Positions 1-10,841 of a stretch of DNA of 64,000 nucleotides are shown piece after piece. Source of the stretch: Spirodela intermedia. Lineage: Eukaryota; Streptophyta; Magnoliopsida; Alismatales; Araceae. Where the stretch lies: contig LR746264.1 of the NCBI GenBank assembly GCA_902729315.2, positions 6,659,878 to 6,723,877 on the forward strand, read 5' to 3'. A program made the position numbers and the translations under genes. The notes beneath the pieces are model-generated. The model searched no databases. It was not told where the DNA came from and saw only the letters and a program-made list of their open reading frames with translations. The number at the start of each line of letters is the position of its first letter. Positions within the stretch are counted from its first letter, which is position 1.

Positions 1-1063
1 GATGGTCGCCGAGGCCTGGGTGGTAGTTCTCAATCATCTCCTCGTATCGGTCCACCAGAATGCCCCAGTAGCCGTGCAGATAGTAGGCGCTCTCCAGGTA
101 GACCTTGTCTCCCCAACGATCCCTCTGGGTCACAAGCAGGTATACCATGGCCGACTGGTCGTCGGCTTCAAACGCCGGGCGGTCCTTGAGGAAGCTGGTC
201 AGAACCTTGCCGGCCTCCTCGCGGACCTTGCCCTTGGGGCCCATCGGCGCCCACGCATCAAGGAGGTCGAGAGCCCACTGAGTGTTTCGGAGGAGGAAGC
301 TTCCGGTGTTGAGGCCGATCCAGTTCTTCTGGTCGTAGATCATCTCGTTCCAACCGTGCATAACGAGGTTGTGGTCCTTGTAGCGCTCCCAGGGGACCTC
401 GAAGGCCATGTCGGTGAACATGGCGTCGCTGTCCATCCACCAGAGGAACTCGACATCCGGATGAGACAGGAGAAGCTTTCTGATGAGGGGGAGCTTAGCC
501 CAGAATCCGGCCATCTCCGCGTCGAGCAGGGCCATGTTGTAGAAAATGTCGATCGCGTGGAGGCGGCAGTAGTCGATCTTGTTCTTGGTGGACTTGAGGA
601 GGAAGTGGTCTCCAACGGGGTTCTCGCAGGGCTTGGGGGAGGACCCCGTCACCAGCAGAACCCGGGGTTTCCCCGGCGCCAGAAAATTTGGCCGATGCGG
701 ATGCGCAGCAAGCCACCGCGTCCTCTGCTCGTCCCAGTCGGAGATCTTAGGCCCCAGAGAGTAGGGTACATTCGGATCGGACGCCTTATCGTCATCACCT
801 TCGTCCTCTGCGACGGGCAATTTGGTGGCGGCGGCGGAGTCCTCCACCAGGGCGCGGTGCGGGAGAGATGACCGGTGCGACTGGAGGCGCTGCCGGATCT
901 CATTGAAGTCCTGCTCCGGCGTGCCGAACTTGCCGGCGCCTAGGGTTCCCCGGAGGACAAGGACGGTGATGAAGAGACAGAAGAGGGTGATCTTCCCGTT
1001 GCGGAGAGCTCGCTGGATCTGCCGGACCCGCCGCACTCCCAAGCACCGCTCCACGATCTGCAT
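1..1063 (-). CDS. XXT: Xyloglucan 6-xylosyltransferase, C-terminus cut by window edge
   Basis: Type II Golgi glycosyltransferase of family GT34 (GMA12/MNN10 fold). Family members transfer xylose from UDP-xylose to the glucan chain during xyloglucan synthesis. Read on the minus strand from the ATG at 1063, 354 residues are open without an intron. There is a short basic cytosolic tail, a single membrane anchor at about residues 24-40, a variable stem, then the catalytic domain starting near residue 133. The metal-binding DxD lies in WWMDSDAMF (D210, D212), followed by the conserved HGWNE and LNTGSF stretches. Known XXT proteins are about 460 residues, so roughly 105 C-terminal residues lie outside the window. 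The coding sequence is very GC-rich. Family assignment is firm. Which paralogue (XXT1/2 or XXT3-5 type) is not settled. Confidence 0.93.
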   Translation of the reverse strand, partial: MQIVERCLGVRRVRQIQRALRNGKITLFCLFITVLVLRGTLGAGKFGTPEQDFNEIRQRLQSHRSSLPHRALVEDSAAATKLPVAEDEGDDDKASDPNVPYSLGPKISDWDEQRTRWLAAHPHRPNFLAPGKPRVLLVTGSSPKPCENPVGDHFLLKSTKNKIDYCRLHAIDIFYNMALLDAEMAGFWAKLPLIRKLLLSHPDVEFLWWMDSDAMFTDMAFEVPWERYKDHNLVMHGWNEMIYDQKNWIGLNTGSFLLRNTQWALDLLDAWAPMGPKGKVREEAGKVLTSFLKDRPAFEADDQSAMVYLLVTQRDRWGDKVYLESAYYLHGYWGILVDRYEEMIENYHPGLGDH

Positions 1064-1214
1064 TTCCTTCCTTCTCTCTCCTCTCTCCGGCCGCCTCCTC
1101 CTCCCACCGACACTCTCTCTCTCCCCCCCCGCACGAAGGAAGAAGAGAACACCTCGCTCGTGGCGGAAAAAGGGAATAAGAGAAGAACAGCTCGCCTGCC
1201 GGAGAAAGCGAGTG

Positions 1215-1250
<36 letters not shown>

Positions 1251-1687
1251 CTTCTGTTTTACCCCCTTCGCTGGCTTGATCATTTTCGCCCTCCTGTGTC
1301 ATTTTTTAATTTATCAGAAAAACATCAATATTTAATTGTCGGCTTCCTTCAATTAATACGAAAAACCTACGCAAGACACGTGGCGATGTGCCACAAGACA
1401 AATCTTGTCGCCGACGGGAAAGTATTTTTCCTCTCCCGCTTGAATATTTATTTATTCGTACAAATTGGAGGGACGCGGTAAGGGCAACGCCGAATAGGAT
1501 CATGACACGTTTGAAGAACGAAGAAAGTTAAATCATAGAAAAACCCGTGCTTGTGACGGATCCAGCACCAGGCCCAACAATATCGGCCCATTTCCCCCAC
1601 ACGAGCTTCAAAGCCCAGTAAGCAGCCCATCGAATGAGTAGAAAAGTCAAACTCCGGCCGCCGGGGGAAGCGCTCCGCTTGGCGGAG
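1064..1687. other. Spacer between the J-protein 3' end and the XXT start
   Basis: Holds the presumed XXT promoter and 5' leader, both read leftwards. A long CT microsatellite at 1219-1248 lies about 155 bases before the XXT start codon, as GA in the sense strand. The rest is AT-richer with no open frame resembling a known family. Confidence 0.6.
1219..1248. repeat. (CT)n microsatellite
   Basis: About 15 uninterrupted CT units in the presumed XXT leader or promoter. GA/CT tracts of this kind are typical binding places of plant BPC (GAGA-binding) factors, but no function is shown here. Confidence 0.9.
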
Positions 1688-2967
1688 CTACCTCGTGCGC
1701 TGGCGGCTCGGGAGCTCGTGTAGGCGCACGCCGGTGCGCGCCTCTCGTCCCTGAGCGGCGAAGGTGGCGGCGCCGTCCCCGTCCACGATCTCCGCGAACA
1801 TCCTCTGCAGATCCTCGAAGGTGTCCTCCTTCTGCAACAAGCAAGAAGGGCGTTCAGTTCTCGCGGCATCTGGAAGGCCGCCGCCGAGGGATCGGATCCA
1901 CAGGTGAACGGCGGCGATACGTACCTCCGGCCGCACCTTGTCCATCATCGTCATCATCTCCTGCACAAAGTCGGAAAAACCCTGCGAGAATTTTGCAGCC
2001 CAACAACATCAGCCCAGATGATGGGAACATGATGGAGATCTATCAAGGACTTGAACGCAGTCTGCCCATTGCTAGTTCGACAAGGAGCAGGGACGAGAGA
2101 AAAAGCCAAGGTCGTCGAGCGCCGTCTCAACGACATGCACGTCACAGAGAGCAGGGCACTCTGCTGCACAAGATCTTGAGGAAAATAGAGCCAGTTTAAG
2201 ACGGCAACCCATTGACCCGTCTAATCTTTTGTTGCCACTGATCGTATCTCATATTTTCCAAGTCTCCTGGTGTCGCCAGAACTATTTTTTACAATGATTT
2301 TCATGCACAATGTCTTGTATATCTCAGGAATGAAAATTTTCGTAACCATGTCGATCCGGAAGTTTTTTTGGAAAAAAAAAGCCCGAGCTGATGAAAGAAA
2401 TGATTAGATCGATGCTTAGAAAATAAAACCACTGCAGATCATCCAAGACGATCGAATGCATCGAAAATCAGAGAGAGTAGAAAGGCGACAGGAGGAGACA
2501 CCGACCTCTTCTTCTTCCTCGAAGGGATCGTAAAGACCAATGTCGTACAGGGACCGCTTCCCATTATCTGACAGCACTGCACCAGGGAACACAAACCAAC
2601 GCACGGCTATTTCACTTCTCGTCAACCGACCAAGACCCCCCGAGGGAAGAGGAAGGACAAAGATCGACATACGTACCAGAGTACGCCTCCTGAATCCGCT
2701 GGAAACGCTGGTTGGCCTCTCCGGCCACCGACGGGTCCTTCGCCCACCTGTCTGGATGCCATTTCTGCGGCCGACCGAAACCAAAATTCAGAGACGAACG
2801 ATCTACCGATCCCGAATCGCAGAAGGCAGAGAACAAACAGACGAGCCGCTCCTTACCCTGGCCAGCTTCATGTACGCAGACCGAATCTCCGAAGCAGAGG
2901 CGTTTCTGCGAACGCCAAGGATCGCGTAGTAGCAGGACCAGCCGGGTCCCTCCACCTCCGGATCCAT
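1688..2967 (-). CDS. Small J-domain (DnaJ-like) co-chaperone
   Basis: A 156-residue J-domain protein in five exons on the minus strand: 2967-2857, 2764-2677, 2576-2506, 1981-1925 and 1831-1688. All junctions are GT-AG and the phases close exactly. The N-terminal J-domain begins [12 protein letters not shown] and carries the diagnostic HPD at residues 40-42 (KWHPDRW), which stimulates Hsp70 ATPase. Helix IV ends near the [12 protein letters not shown] stretch, followed by a run of five Glu. The remainder ([13 protein letters not shown] and [17 protein letters not shown]) resembles the C-terminal part of short plant J-proteins of the Arabidopsis At1g56300 kind. There is no zinc-finger or G/F region, so it is a class C J-protein, probably cytosolic or nuclear because no targeting peptide is seen. 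The Hsp70 partner and client are unknown. Confidence 0.88.
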
Positions 2968-4048
2968 TTTGAACCAGAGATGGAAGGAGAGATGGACAGG
3001 ACGGGCTATAAATCACCGCATAGATTGAGCAAAGAAAAACACCGCCCCGACTCGTAGAATCAGAGGGCGGCGAGCAGTATCAGACCTCAGAGCGCCATGG
3101 GAACACAGACAAACGAGAGATCTGGAAACTACGGCCGTGGGGAAGGGAAGCAGAGGAAGGAGACGACGCCGGAGGCCCGCTTGCCGGAGTTGAACTCGAT
3201 TTATAGCGGCGAGGGGGAGGTTCAAGGAAAGGTGGAGATTTCCTCAGCGGAAAACCCGCCGCGGAAAATATCTACCGCCGTTTCGGCGGGCCGATCACCC
3301 GAATCGAAGGTTCGAGACTTGAGAAGATAGCCGTCAGATATTTTCTGGCCATCTTCAATAACACCCCCGAAAATTTATTTTATTACATAATTGCCACACT
3401 CGCAGAAAGCGTCAATCGTTGATCGAGACGCCCGATGATTGATACCCGGCTACGACTGCAGCTCCACTTTTCCAGATTGGACGGTGCCGCAAGGGACAAT
3501 GAGACCCGTATTTAAGATCTGGTATCCGTTCAGATCCAGTTGGCCGGTCTATCAACGGTCAGGATCTTATCTCGTAATCAGTGTCTGCCAGGGAGGGAGT
3601 CAGTTGGAACGTTTTATGGTGGATATTTTTAAGTAGATAATGCGACTTTACTATATAATTACTAATTAATAAACTCCGCGATGGATAAACGAATCGGGAC
3701 CGTCCATCCCGTGTCTCAGGGTTCACCCGGAGCTGGAGAAAGTAAACCGATAATACATACTTTTAAGGTTATTCGGCAAATATGAGGATAAATAGTTTTT
3801 AAAAAACTGCGAGGAATTTACTGAGTAAATTGATCTCTAGGGTTTCTTTTCTACCGCCGGGCGCACATTCCACGTCTTTCGTTCGGCGCACAGTTTGCAG
3901 CTCTTCGCCTCTCCCTCTGCGATCTCTCGCGTGTCCTCCACTCTCTTGCCGAACGGCAGTGGTGCAGAGCCTCCCTGGGTTGTGCCCAGGCTCTGCTCGT
4001 CTCCTTTCCCTCTTCATACGTGCGGAAGGGAGTTCAGATTGAGCGGCT
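2968..4048. other. Shared upstream region of divergent J-protein and importin genes
   Basis: The J-protein (-) and importin alpha (+) start codons face away from each other across 1.08 kb, so this interval must contain both promoters and leaders. A TAGGGTTT telo-box lies at 3838-3845, about 200 bases before the importin start, in a plausible leader position. The middle (3330-3830) is AT-rich with no convincing coding frame. Confidence 0.55.
3838..3845 (+). promoter_or_regulatory. telo-box (TAGGGTTT)
   Basis: Exact plant interstitial telomere motif close to the presumed start of importin alpha transcription. Telo-boxes are common in the 5' regions of plant translation and housekeeping genes. 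Confidence 0.45.
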
Positions 4049-7000
4049 ATGTCGCTCAGGCCAAGCGCGAGGACGGAGGTGCGCCGCAACCGCTACAAGG
4101 TTGCGGTTGATGCTGAAGAAGGACGGAGGAGGAGAGAAGACAACATGGTGGAGATCCGGAAGAGCAAGAGGGAGGAAAGCTTGCAGAAGAAGAGGAGAGA
4201 GGGTATGCAGGCTCAGGCCTTCCCTCCGCCCGTCCACGTCTCCGCCGTTGAGAAGAAGGTACCAAGAATCGCACCCACCTGGTTCGATCTCTCATATTTT
4301 TTTCTCGATTTAGACCCTTTTGGCGCTTTGATCTTTCTATTCTGCCTTCCGATCGAAGCATAGGGTTTTGAATATCAGCAACTTTACGATATCCCAGGAT
4401 TTCTTGGCTGCTGAATACCTGTCGAGGGCTTTAGATTTGGCCTTCGAGGATTGTTTCTTATGGTATTTGCGTTTTAAATTATTAGCTGGAGAGCCTGCCC
4501 GCAATGGTAAATGGGGTTTATTCCGAAGACAACATTATGCAGCTCGACGCTACCACACAATTCCGGAAACTGCTATCTATAGGTACTGGAAATATCGTTT
4601 ACTTGGCTTCTTTTTTATTATGGATTTTTGTGTGAAATCGCATGTGACACTGTTTACCGAAACCATTAATCAGAGAGAAGCCCCCCCATTGAAGAGGTGA
4701 TCCAATCCGGTGTTGTTCCTCGTTTTGTTGAGTTCTTAAGGAGGGAAGATTTCCCTCAGCTCCAGGTATGAGCTCTTGCTCTTGATACGTTGTCGTCACG
4801 AAATCTACTCTTGCCTTATAGAGGCTTTGTTGATGATAAGAATTTTTTTCTATATTCAATAGTTTGAGGCGGCTTGGGCCCTCACGAACATTGCCTCTGG
4901 CACATCAGAGAACACCAAAGTTGTGATAGATCATGGAGCAGTGCCCATATTTGTTCAGCTTCTTAGTTCCCCCAGTGATGACGTCCGTGAGCAGGTACGT
5001 GTGGACTTATAATCCTATATTTGCTTATAGGGTTATCCTTTTATAGCCTTTCTTGCTATTAACAGGTCGTTCCTTTTGTTTATTTTTTATTAGGCCGTGT
5101 GGGCTTTGGGGAATGTTGCCGGGGACTCCCCAAAATGCAGAGATCTCGTTCTGGCCCATGGTGCCTTGATACCACTTCTCAGTCAACTTAATGAGCATTC
5201 AAAGCTTTCTATGCTCAGAAATGCTACATGGACATTATCTAACTTCTGTAGAGGCAAACCACAGCCTTCTTTTGAGCAGGTTTGCTTTCTTCGACATTTA
5301 ACCAGGCTACGATTGGATTATTATCTTTTTAATATAAATTTTCTGTTTTGTTCGGCATTCATAACGTGCTTTGGTATTTCCCATGATTGGATAGACAAAA
5401 CCTGCGCTTCCTGCACTTCAACGCCTAATTCATTCCAATGATGAGGAGGTTCTCACTGATGCATGCTGGGCTCTTTCATATCTGTCTGATGGAACTAATG
5501 ACAAAATTCAGGCGGTAATCGAAGCTGGTGTCTGCCCACGTCTTGTTGAACTACTTCTGTATGTATCAAATTGTTTGGTGCCATCTTCCGCTTTTATTAT
5601 TTCATTTCGTATATTGTACGGCAGTTGGTTATCTTCCAACCATAGTTGATTTTTTCTGTCTTCATCAGCCACCCTTCACCTTCAGTATTAATTCCTGCCC
5701 TCCGAACAGTTGGAAACATTGTTACCGGTGATGATCTGCAGACTCAGGTAGCACTTGCCTTTTGACATTGTTTTATATCGCTTGTCTACCCGAGTATCTA
5801 TTATCGTACCCGCATACCCTTTCAAATGGTAGAAATCATTTTTTTAATGAGAAACTAAACGTCAGATGTGAAGATGCTCATGCGACCACTTTCAAACTTT
5901 TTTGTCATGCGATTTATTAAGCGATGATATTATCGTTTGTTTCATGAAACATTCATGCTTTCCAGAAATAATTCTCGAGAGGTATTCTTAAGTAAAGCAT
6001 TCCAAATATTTCCTAGGTACAACATTTCCTATTTCCAGCAAAACAAATATCAATCATACACATCAGTTGGTAATCACTATCAGTACATAATTCTACAATA
6101 TTTGGTCATCGAAGAAGCTAGTCTGCCTGGAAAATAGTTTTTATAAAAGCGCGACTTGTCTACGTTTGCATACCGTTGTTTGGCACCATGATCCATTATG
6201 TAGTAACGATTAAAGCGAGACGTACACTAAATGCCATTATGTCAAGAAAACATTAGGAAACGTCTATTATTCATCTCGTCTCTTTTATTGGTGTAAATGC
6301 CCGTCACTTTTGATGCTTGAAATAGCTGTCATTCTGAGTTCTTAGTAGTCTCCCACTCATGATGCTCTGCTTAATTTTTAACAAATCACCTTAATAGTAG
6401 CATATCTTTTCTCTCATGGTTAGTTGTTGAGCTGATAGTTTTATTTTTTCTGATGTTATGAATGCTTATTATCTCCCCCCCCCCCCCCCGGCACTCGTTC
6501 TCCCCCTCCCTCCCTCCCTCCCTCCCTCTCTCTCTCTCTCTCTCTCTCTTTATGTTTAACATTTTGAAATCTATTTTTAGTTCTTTTTTGGTTGAATTTG
6601 ACAGTACTTCCCCTGCTTTCTCATGTTATAATTGAGTTTTATGTGTTCTGGTCACACAGTCTCTTTTTTTCTTAGTTGAAGAGCCAACATGCTTTTGTAA
6701 GAAGTTTTTTTTTTTTGTTAATTTTGTGCCTAAAGTAAGATTGTGATCACAGGTTTTTTCTTTGTCCGAGTTTTCCATGCATGCAGATAGCATAGTCAGT
6801 AGGAAAATGAGGCATAATTACTGCCATCAAGAACTTTATTCTGTCCAAGCATGCCGTGCCTTCTGAAATCTTAAACAGATGAATAGTGTTACCTTGTTTT
6901 ATACATTTTATTTTGGAAGAATTTTTCGCTGTGTTTTTAAGAACTGGTCCTATCCTTGTTAACATCCATTTGATGTGATTTTATTTTTATTTTTCTTATT

Positions 7001-8174
7001 TGCTAGAATCATCTTGTAATTTTTTTCGTCTCTTGCAGTATATCATTGATCATCAAGCTCTCCCTTGTCTCCATAACCTTTTGACCCACAATCACAAGAA
7101 AAGCATTAAGAAAGAGGCTTGCTGGACGATTTCAAACATCACTGCCGGCAACAAGAGCCAGATACAGGTTTGTATACCAGACCACATTATGCCCAGACCT
7201 TGTTCTTTCCGCATGTCAGATACCATGAGAATATGATGTTTCTGTGCGCCTCTAATTGAATTTTTTTACGCTATGTGTGACACTCGAAAAGCGACGTTTA
7301 GAACTGGATTATAATTTCGTGCCAGCCGTTATGCCCTCAAGTGGAAAAATGCTTTCAGATTGGGGTTTTAGTCTGTCCTATTAATACCCTTGAATGTAGG
7401 GCGATCAGTACACCTATCCAAATGTTCTTATCAATTAGTTTTTTCTGCGTCTCCAAGAAAAAAAGTTATTTGCTAATTGAATGGCAATGCCAGTTTTTTC
7501 TTCGAGGACTGCAAACGTTTCATAACTCTTACCATCTATTCAATGTTCTTACATGCTTTTAATCACCGGGCTCTTGGTCTCAGGCTGTGATTGACGCCGA
7601 AATCATTGGTCCCATCGTCCATTTGCTTCAAACGGCGGAGTTTGACATCAAGAAGGAGACCGCCTGGGCGATCTCAAATGCCACCTCTGGTGGAACCCAT
7701 GAGCAGATCAAGTATGAATGATACAATCTCTCTCTGCGATGTTCCTGCTCGCCCGGGCACGCCTGTTTCATCCTTTCCTCCCATGTATGTCCGCCTGGTA
7801 GGTTTCTGGTCAGCCAAGGCTGCATCAAGCCTCTCTGCGATCTTCTCGTCTGCCCCGATCCGAGGATAGTCACGGTCTGCCTGGAGGGCCTGGAGAACAT
7901 ACTTAAAGTTGGGGAAACTGACAAGAACTTGGGCGCGACGAATGGCATCAACGTCTATGCGCAGATGATCGAGGATGCCGAGGGGCTGGAGAAGATCGAG
8001 AATCTTCAGAGCCACGATAACACCGAGATCTACGAGAAGGCCGTGAAGATCCTCGAGACCTACTGGCTGGAGGATGAGGACGATGCGATGCCGACCAACG
8101 ACGACGGCCAAGCAGGATTCCGCTTCGGCAACAGTAACCCCCCCGTTCCTTCCGGCGGCTTCAACTTCGGCTGA
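4049..8174 (+). CDS. Importin subunit alpha (nuclear import receptor)
   Basis: Adaptor that binds classical nuclear localisation signals and carries cargo to the pore together with importin beta. Ten exons give 529 residues: 4049-4258, 4486-4582, 4674-4765, 4863-4994, 5094-5279, 5395-5558, 5669-5747, 7039-7167, 7584-7711 and 7802-8174. All are GT-AG and phases close. The importin-beta-binding domain is at residues 10-52, with the basic runs RRNRYK, GRRRRE and QKKRR. Armadillo repeats follow, with the typical Trp-Asn pairs of the NLS groove ([62 protein letters not shown]). The tail has an acidic patch (LEDEDDAMP) and ends in FNFG. Length is normal for the family. Exons 2-8 are AT-rich while exons 9-10 are strongly GC-rich. 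Confidence 0.96.
5748..7038 (+). other. Importin alpha intron 7 (longest intron of the gene)
   Basis: A 1.29 kb AT-rich intron with GT and AG ends. It holds a C-run plus CCCT and CT microsatellite (6474-6549), but no coding exon or recognisable transposon. Confidence 0.75.
6474..6549. repeat. C-run, (CCCT)n and (CT)n compound microsatellite
   Basis: Poly-C of about 15 bases, then CCCT units passing into CT units, inside importin intron 7. Confidence 0.9.
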
Positions 8175-8361
8175 AGGTAGGCCCCGTTGACCCATCTCGC
8201 TTCAAAGCATAGTTTTCCTTTTTCAAGCATGGTTTTTCACTGCACACCTCTTCCCCGGGTTGACTTGTTGCCATGTCTGGTCATCTGCGAAGGGGGGAAG
8301 GACCCGACCCCGCGTGGGTTCGCCAGCCTTATTTGTGATTCAAGTGGGTTTTTGAGGGTGC

Positions 8362-8367
8362 AATAAA
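8362..8367 (+). terminator. Possible poly(A) signal of importin alpha
   Basis: AATAAA lies 188 bases after the stop codon. Plant poly(A) signals are loose, so this is only the best visible candidate. Confidence 0.4.
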
Positions 8368-8813
8368 TAGAATTTGGCCGCTGGATTATATAGTCTTTGA
8401 GGGTTCTTGTGAGGCTGGGAGCATCTTGTCACAGGTGAGATGGGGCTCGTCATAATCTCACCTCTGTATAGGAAAATGGAAAAGGCCTTCCCTTCCCCTT
8501 TTGTCCACCGGGGCGCCTCAGGACCTCTGGCGAGCTGTTTTACTTTTTTAAGGAGAAGTCAGCTTTGGTCATCGTGTTCTCTCTCTCTCTCTCCTTGTTC
8601 TTGGGGAGGGCTGCCATTCCCTCCTCTCCCCCCCCTCCCCTTTAATTTTGTGCTCATTCTTCTTCTCCGAGTGTTTGGTGGCGTATATTTGTTCATTTAT
8701 TTGGTAATATCCATCTCGTCATAATGATCTCTGATAAGGAGCACTGAATCTACGGCTATTATTAAGTACTTTGGATCATCGATTTGCTGTATGTAGCTGC
8801 AACACTTCGCTCC

Positions 8814-8816
<3 letters not shown>

Positions 8817-8855
<39 letters not shown>
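8817..8855. repeat. (CT)n microsatellite
   Basis: About 19 CT units, downstream of importin alpha. Confidence 0.9.
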
Positions 8856-8857
<2 letters not shown>

Positions 8858-9169
8858 GAGGAGCTTGCTGGGTTTTCATAGGTGCGCTTGGGCTACGATG
8901 TTTGTGCGTGAGTAAGACCCACGTGATAATACGCCTGCGTTGACCATCTGTCGGCTTCTTTTCTGGTCAGATTGTTGGCTGTCGGCTATTCGAAAATGTT
9001 AATTTAAGATATAGCCCTTGTCCACTGCCACTGTTACAGATTCGGCTTCGGGCCTCACTAATTTGTGTTCGAGTACAGCCTCAATTCCCCACCCTGGCGC
9101 TCGAATCCATAAAATACTCTTATATGATGGCATAAATGCAATTTTATGAAAAGCCTGGTGCGAGGACAA

Positions 9170-9282
9170 AGGTGTAAGCTCCTGTGGTGCGCAAGGCTAA
9201 AACTTAATTTGGGGTTATATTAAAAAAATAGTTCCTGTGGCATTATAGCCTTGCGCAAGTGTAAGTTCCTGTGGTGCATCAG
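9170..9282. repeat. Short direct and inverted repeat cluster
   Basis: The phrase GTGTAAGYTCCTGTGGTGC occurs twice (near 9172 and 9259). TGCGCAAGGCTA at 9188-9199 is matched by its exact reverse complement at 9246-9257. It may be a remnant of a small inverted-repeat element. Confidence 0.6.
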
Positions 9283-9499
9283 ATCTTCTCCTCGCACGTG
9301 CGATGCCATCTGCGGGTTGACGGCACGCACGGATCCAATGAGCGCCGTGGTCCCCACCCACGAGCCGATAAGTCAGATCGGCAATGGAGAGGGTGAGGAG
9401 GAGGCTCGTCTTCGAAGGCGTGGACTTTTAGATCTCCCTCTATCAGGACGAGCAGAGGCCATTGGTGGCGCCAGCAGAGAGAGAGAGAGAGCTTCCGAG

Positions 9500-10751
9500 A
9501 TGAGGAGCATCCCCATGGACGGCGGCGAGGGGAACGTCACCAGCGAGGACGAGTCGGCGACGGGGAAGCCGCCAGCGTTCTGCTACTGGTGGTGGCGCTC
9601 GGTGGCGGAATTCGACTCCGCAGGCCGCGCCGACGGCCGCCTCTACCCCGCCACCGCGGCGGAGCTGACGGGGCTGAGCCCTCGTCAACGGGTTCTCAAG
9701 GAGATGGAGCGGCTGGCCCTGGTAGGCCACGACTCCCTCGACGATCTCCGCCACAAACTCCTCTCCTATCGGGCCGGCGATCTCTGGGTCCCCGCCGGCG
9801 GCGTCCCCAAGGAAGCCCTCGACGTCCCTCCGGTGGTCACGATCCTCCTCGTCGGCGCCGCCGGCTCCGGCAAGAGCTCGCTCGTCAACCTCATGTACTC
9901 CGTTCTCGGCCGCTCCGGGCTCATCCCCTTCGCCCGCACCTCCTCGGGTACTCTAATTCCTCCTCCTACTTCCACAATCTCTGAATCCTCCGTAATTTTC
10001 CGACTAAACTGATCTCCTCTCAGAGAAGAACGGGGGGACGAGCTGCTTGGAGGAGCACAACGTGCTGAGGTCCACGAGGAACGGCTTCTGCGTCTACGAC
10101 TCGAAGGGGTTTGAGTACGACGAGGCAGCGGAAGGGATTGAGGAGATGGCCGGGTGGGTGGAGGACGGCGTCCGCCACCGCCAGCCCTGCGGCGGAGCCG
10201 CCGAGCTGGAGGCGCGCTTCCGCTTCGCCGGCCCGCCGGCGAGGTTCGCCAAGAGGAGGGTGAACTCCGTGATCGTGGTGGCGAACCTGGCGGAGATTTA
10301 CAGGGCCCAGAAGGGCGGCGACACGAGGCCTCTCAATGCCACCAGGGCCCTCTTCCACTCCCCTTCTCTCCGTGCTGTGGCGGAGAACCCGATCCTCGCG
10401 CTGACCCACGGCGACATGCTAGCGGCGGAGGAGCGGATCGAGGCGCGACTGATGGTGTGCGAGATGCTCGGCGTGTCGGAGGCGACGGGAGCTTACGACA
10501 TCGCATGCCTGAACGAGTACGGCCTCTTGGTAGACGAGTTCGACTCAGTGACGGCGTATTCACTGGCGGAGGCGGTGTACAGATCCCTCCTCGCCGCCGA
10601 CCGGAGCCACCCTCCCAAGCGCAAGCTCACGGAGTGGCTCTTCCACGCCGTCGCCTGCTTCATGTGGTCTCTATCCGCCTTCTGCGCCTTCCTCTCCTTC
10701 TGCTTCTCCTCCCTCGCCAGGCGACAGCGCTGCAAGCTCAAGATAGTGTGA
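9500..10751 (+). CDS. P-loop GTPase-like protein with C-terminal membrane segment
   Basis: Two exons (9500-9947 and 10024-10751, GT-AG, phase 1) give 391 residues. A Walker A/G1 motif GAAGSGKSS lies at residues 119-127. A G3-like DSKG follows in exon 2 (VYDSKGFEYD), and a G4-like THGD comes later (ILALTHGD), so the order matches small GTPases. Near the C-terminus, after KRKLTEWLFHAVA, a Phe/Ser-rich hydrophobic stretch of about 22 residues and a final basic RRQRCKLKIV suggest a tail anchor. No named plant gene was recognised. It resembles unnamed plant 'P-loop NTPase superfamily' proteins. I chose the ATG at 9500. An ATG at 9515 and an in-frame upstream ATG at 9338 (adds 54 residues) are alternatives. 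Nucleotide hydrolysis and membrane location are inferred. Confidence 0.82.
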
Positions 10752-10835
10752 CCCTCCTCCCTCTCTCTCTCTGCTTCTCTATCACTCTCTATCTGTCTAG
10801 CTATCTATGTGTTTGTGATTTAAGACGGGAAGGGG

Positions 10836-10841
10836 AATAAA
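10836..10841 (+). terminator. Possible poly(A) signal of the P-loop gene
   Basis: AATAAA sits 85 bases after the stop codon, a normal distance for a plant near-upstream element. Confidence 0.45.

Larger units (their letters stand above)
8175..9499. other. Importin 3' UTR and upstream region of the P-loop gene
   Basis: Contains the importin trailer, a long CT microsatellite (about 8817-8855) and a small repeat cluster at 9170-9282. No convincing gene is seen. An in-frame ATG at 9338 could lengthen the downstream P-loop protein. Confidence 0.55.

Noticed and set aside
2..871. 289-residue plus-strand frame at the left edge
   Set aside because: It is antisense to the xyloglucan xylosyltransferase and shows no domain.
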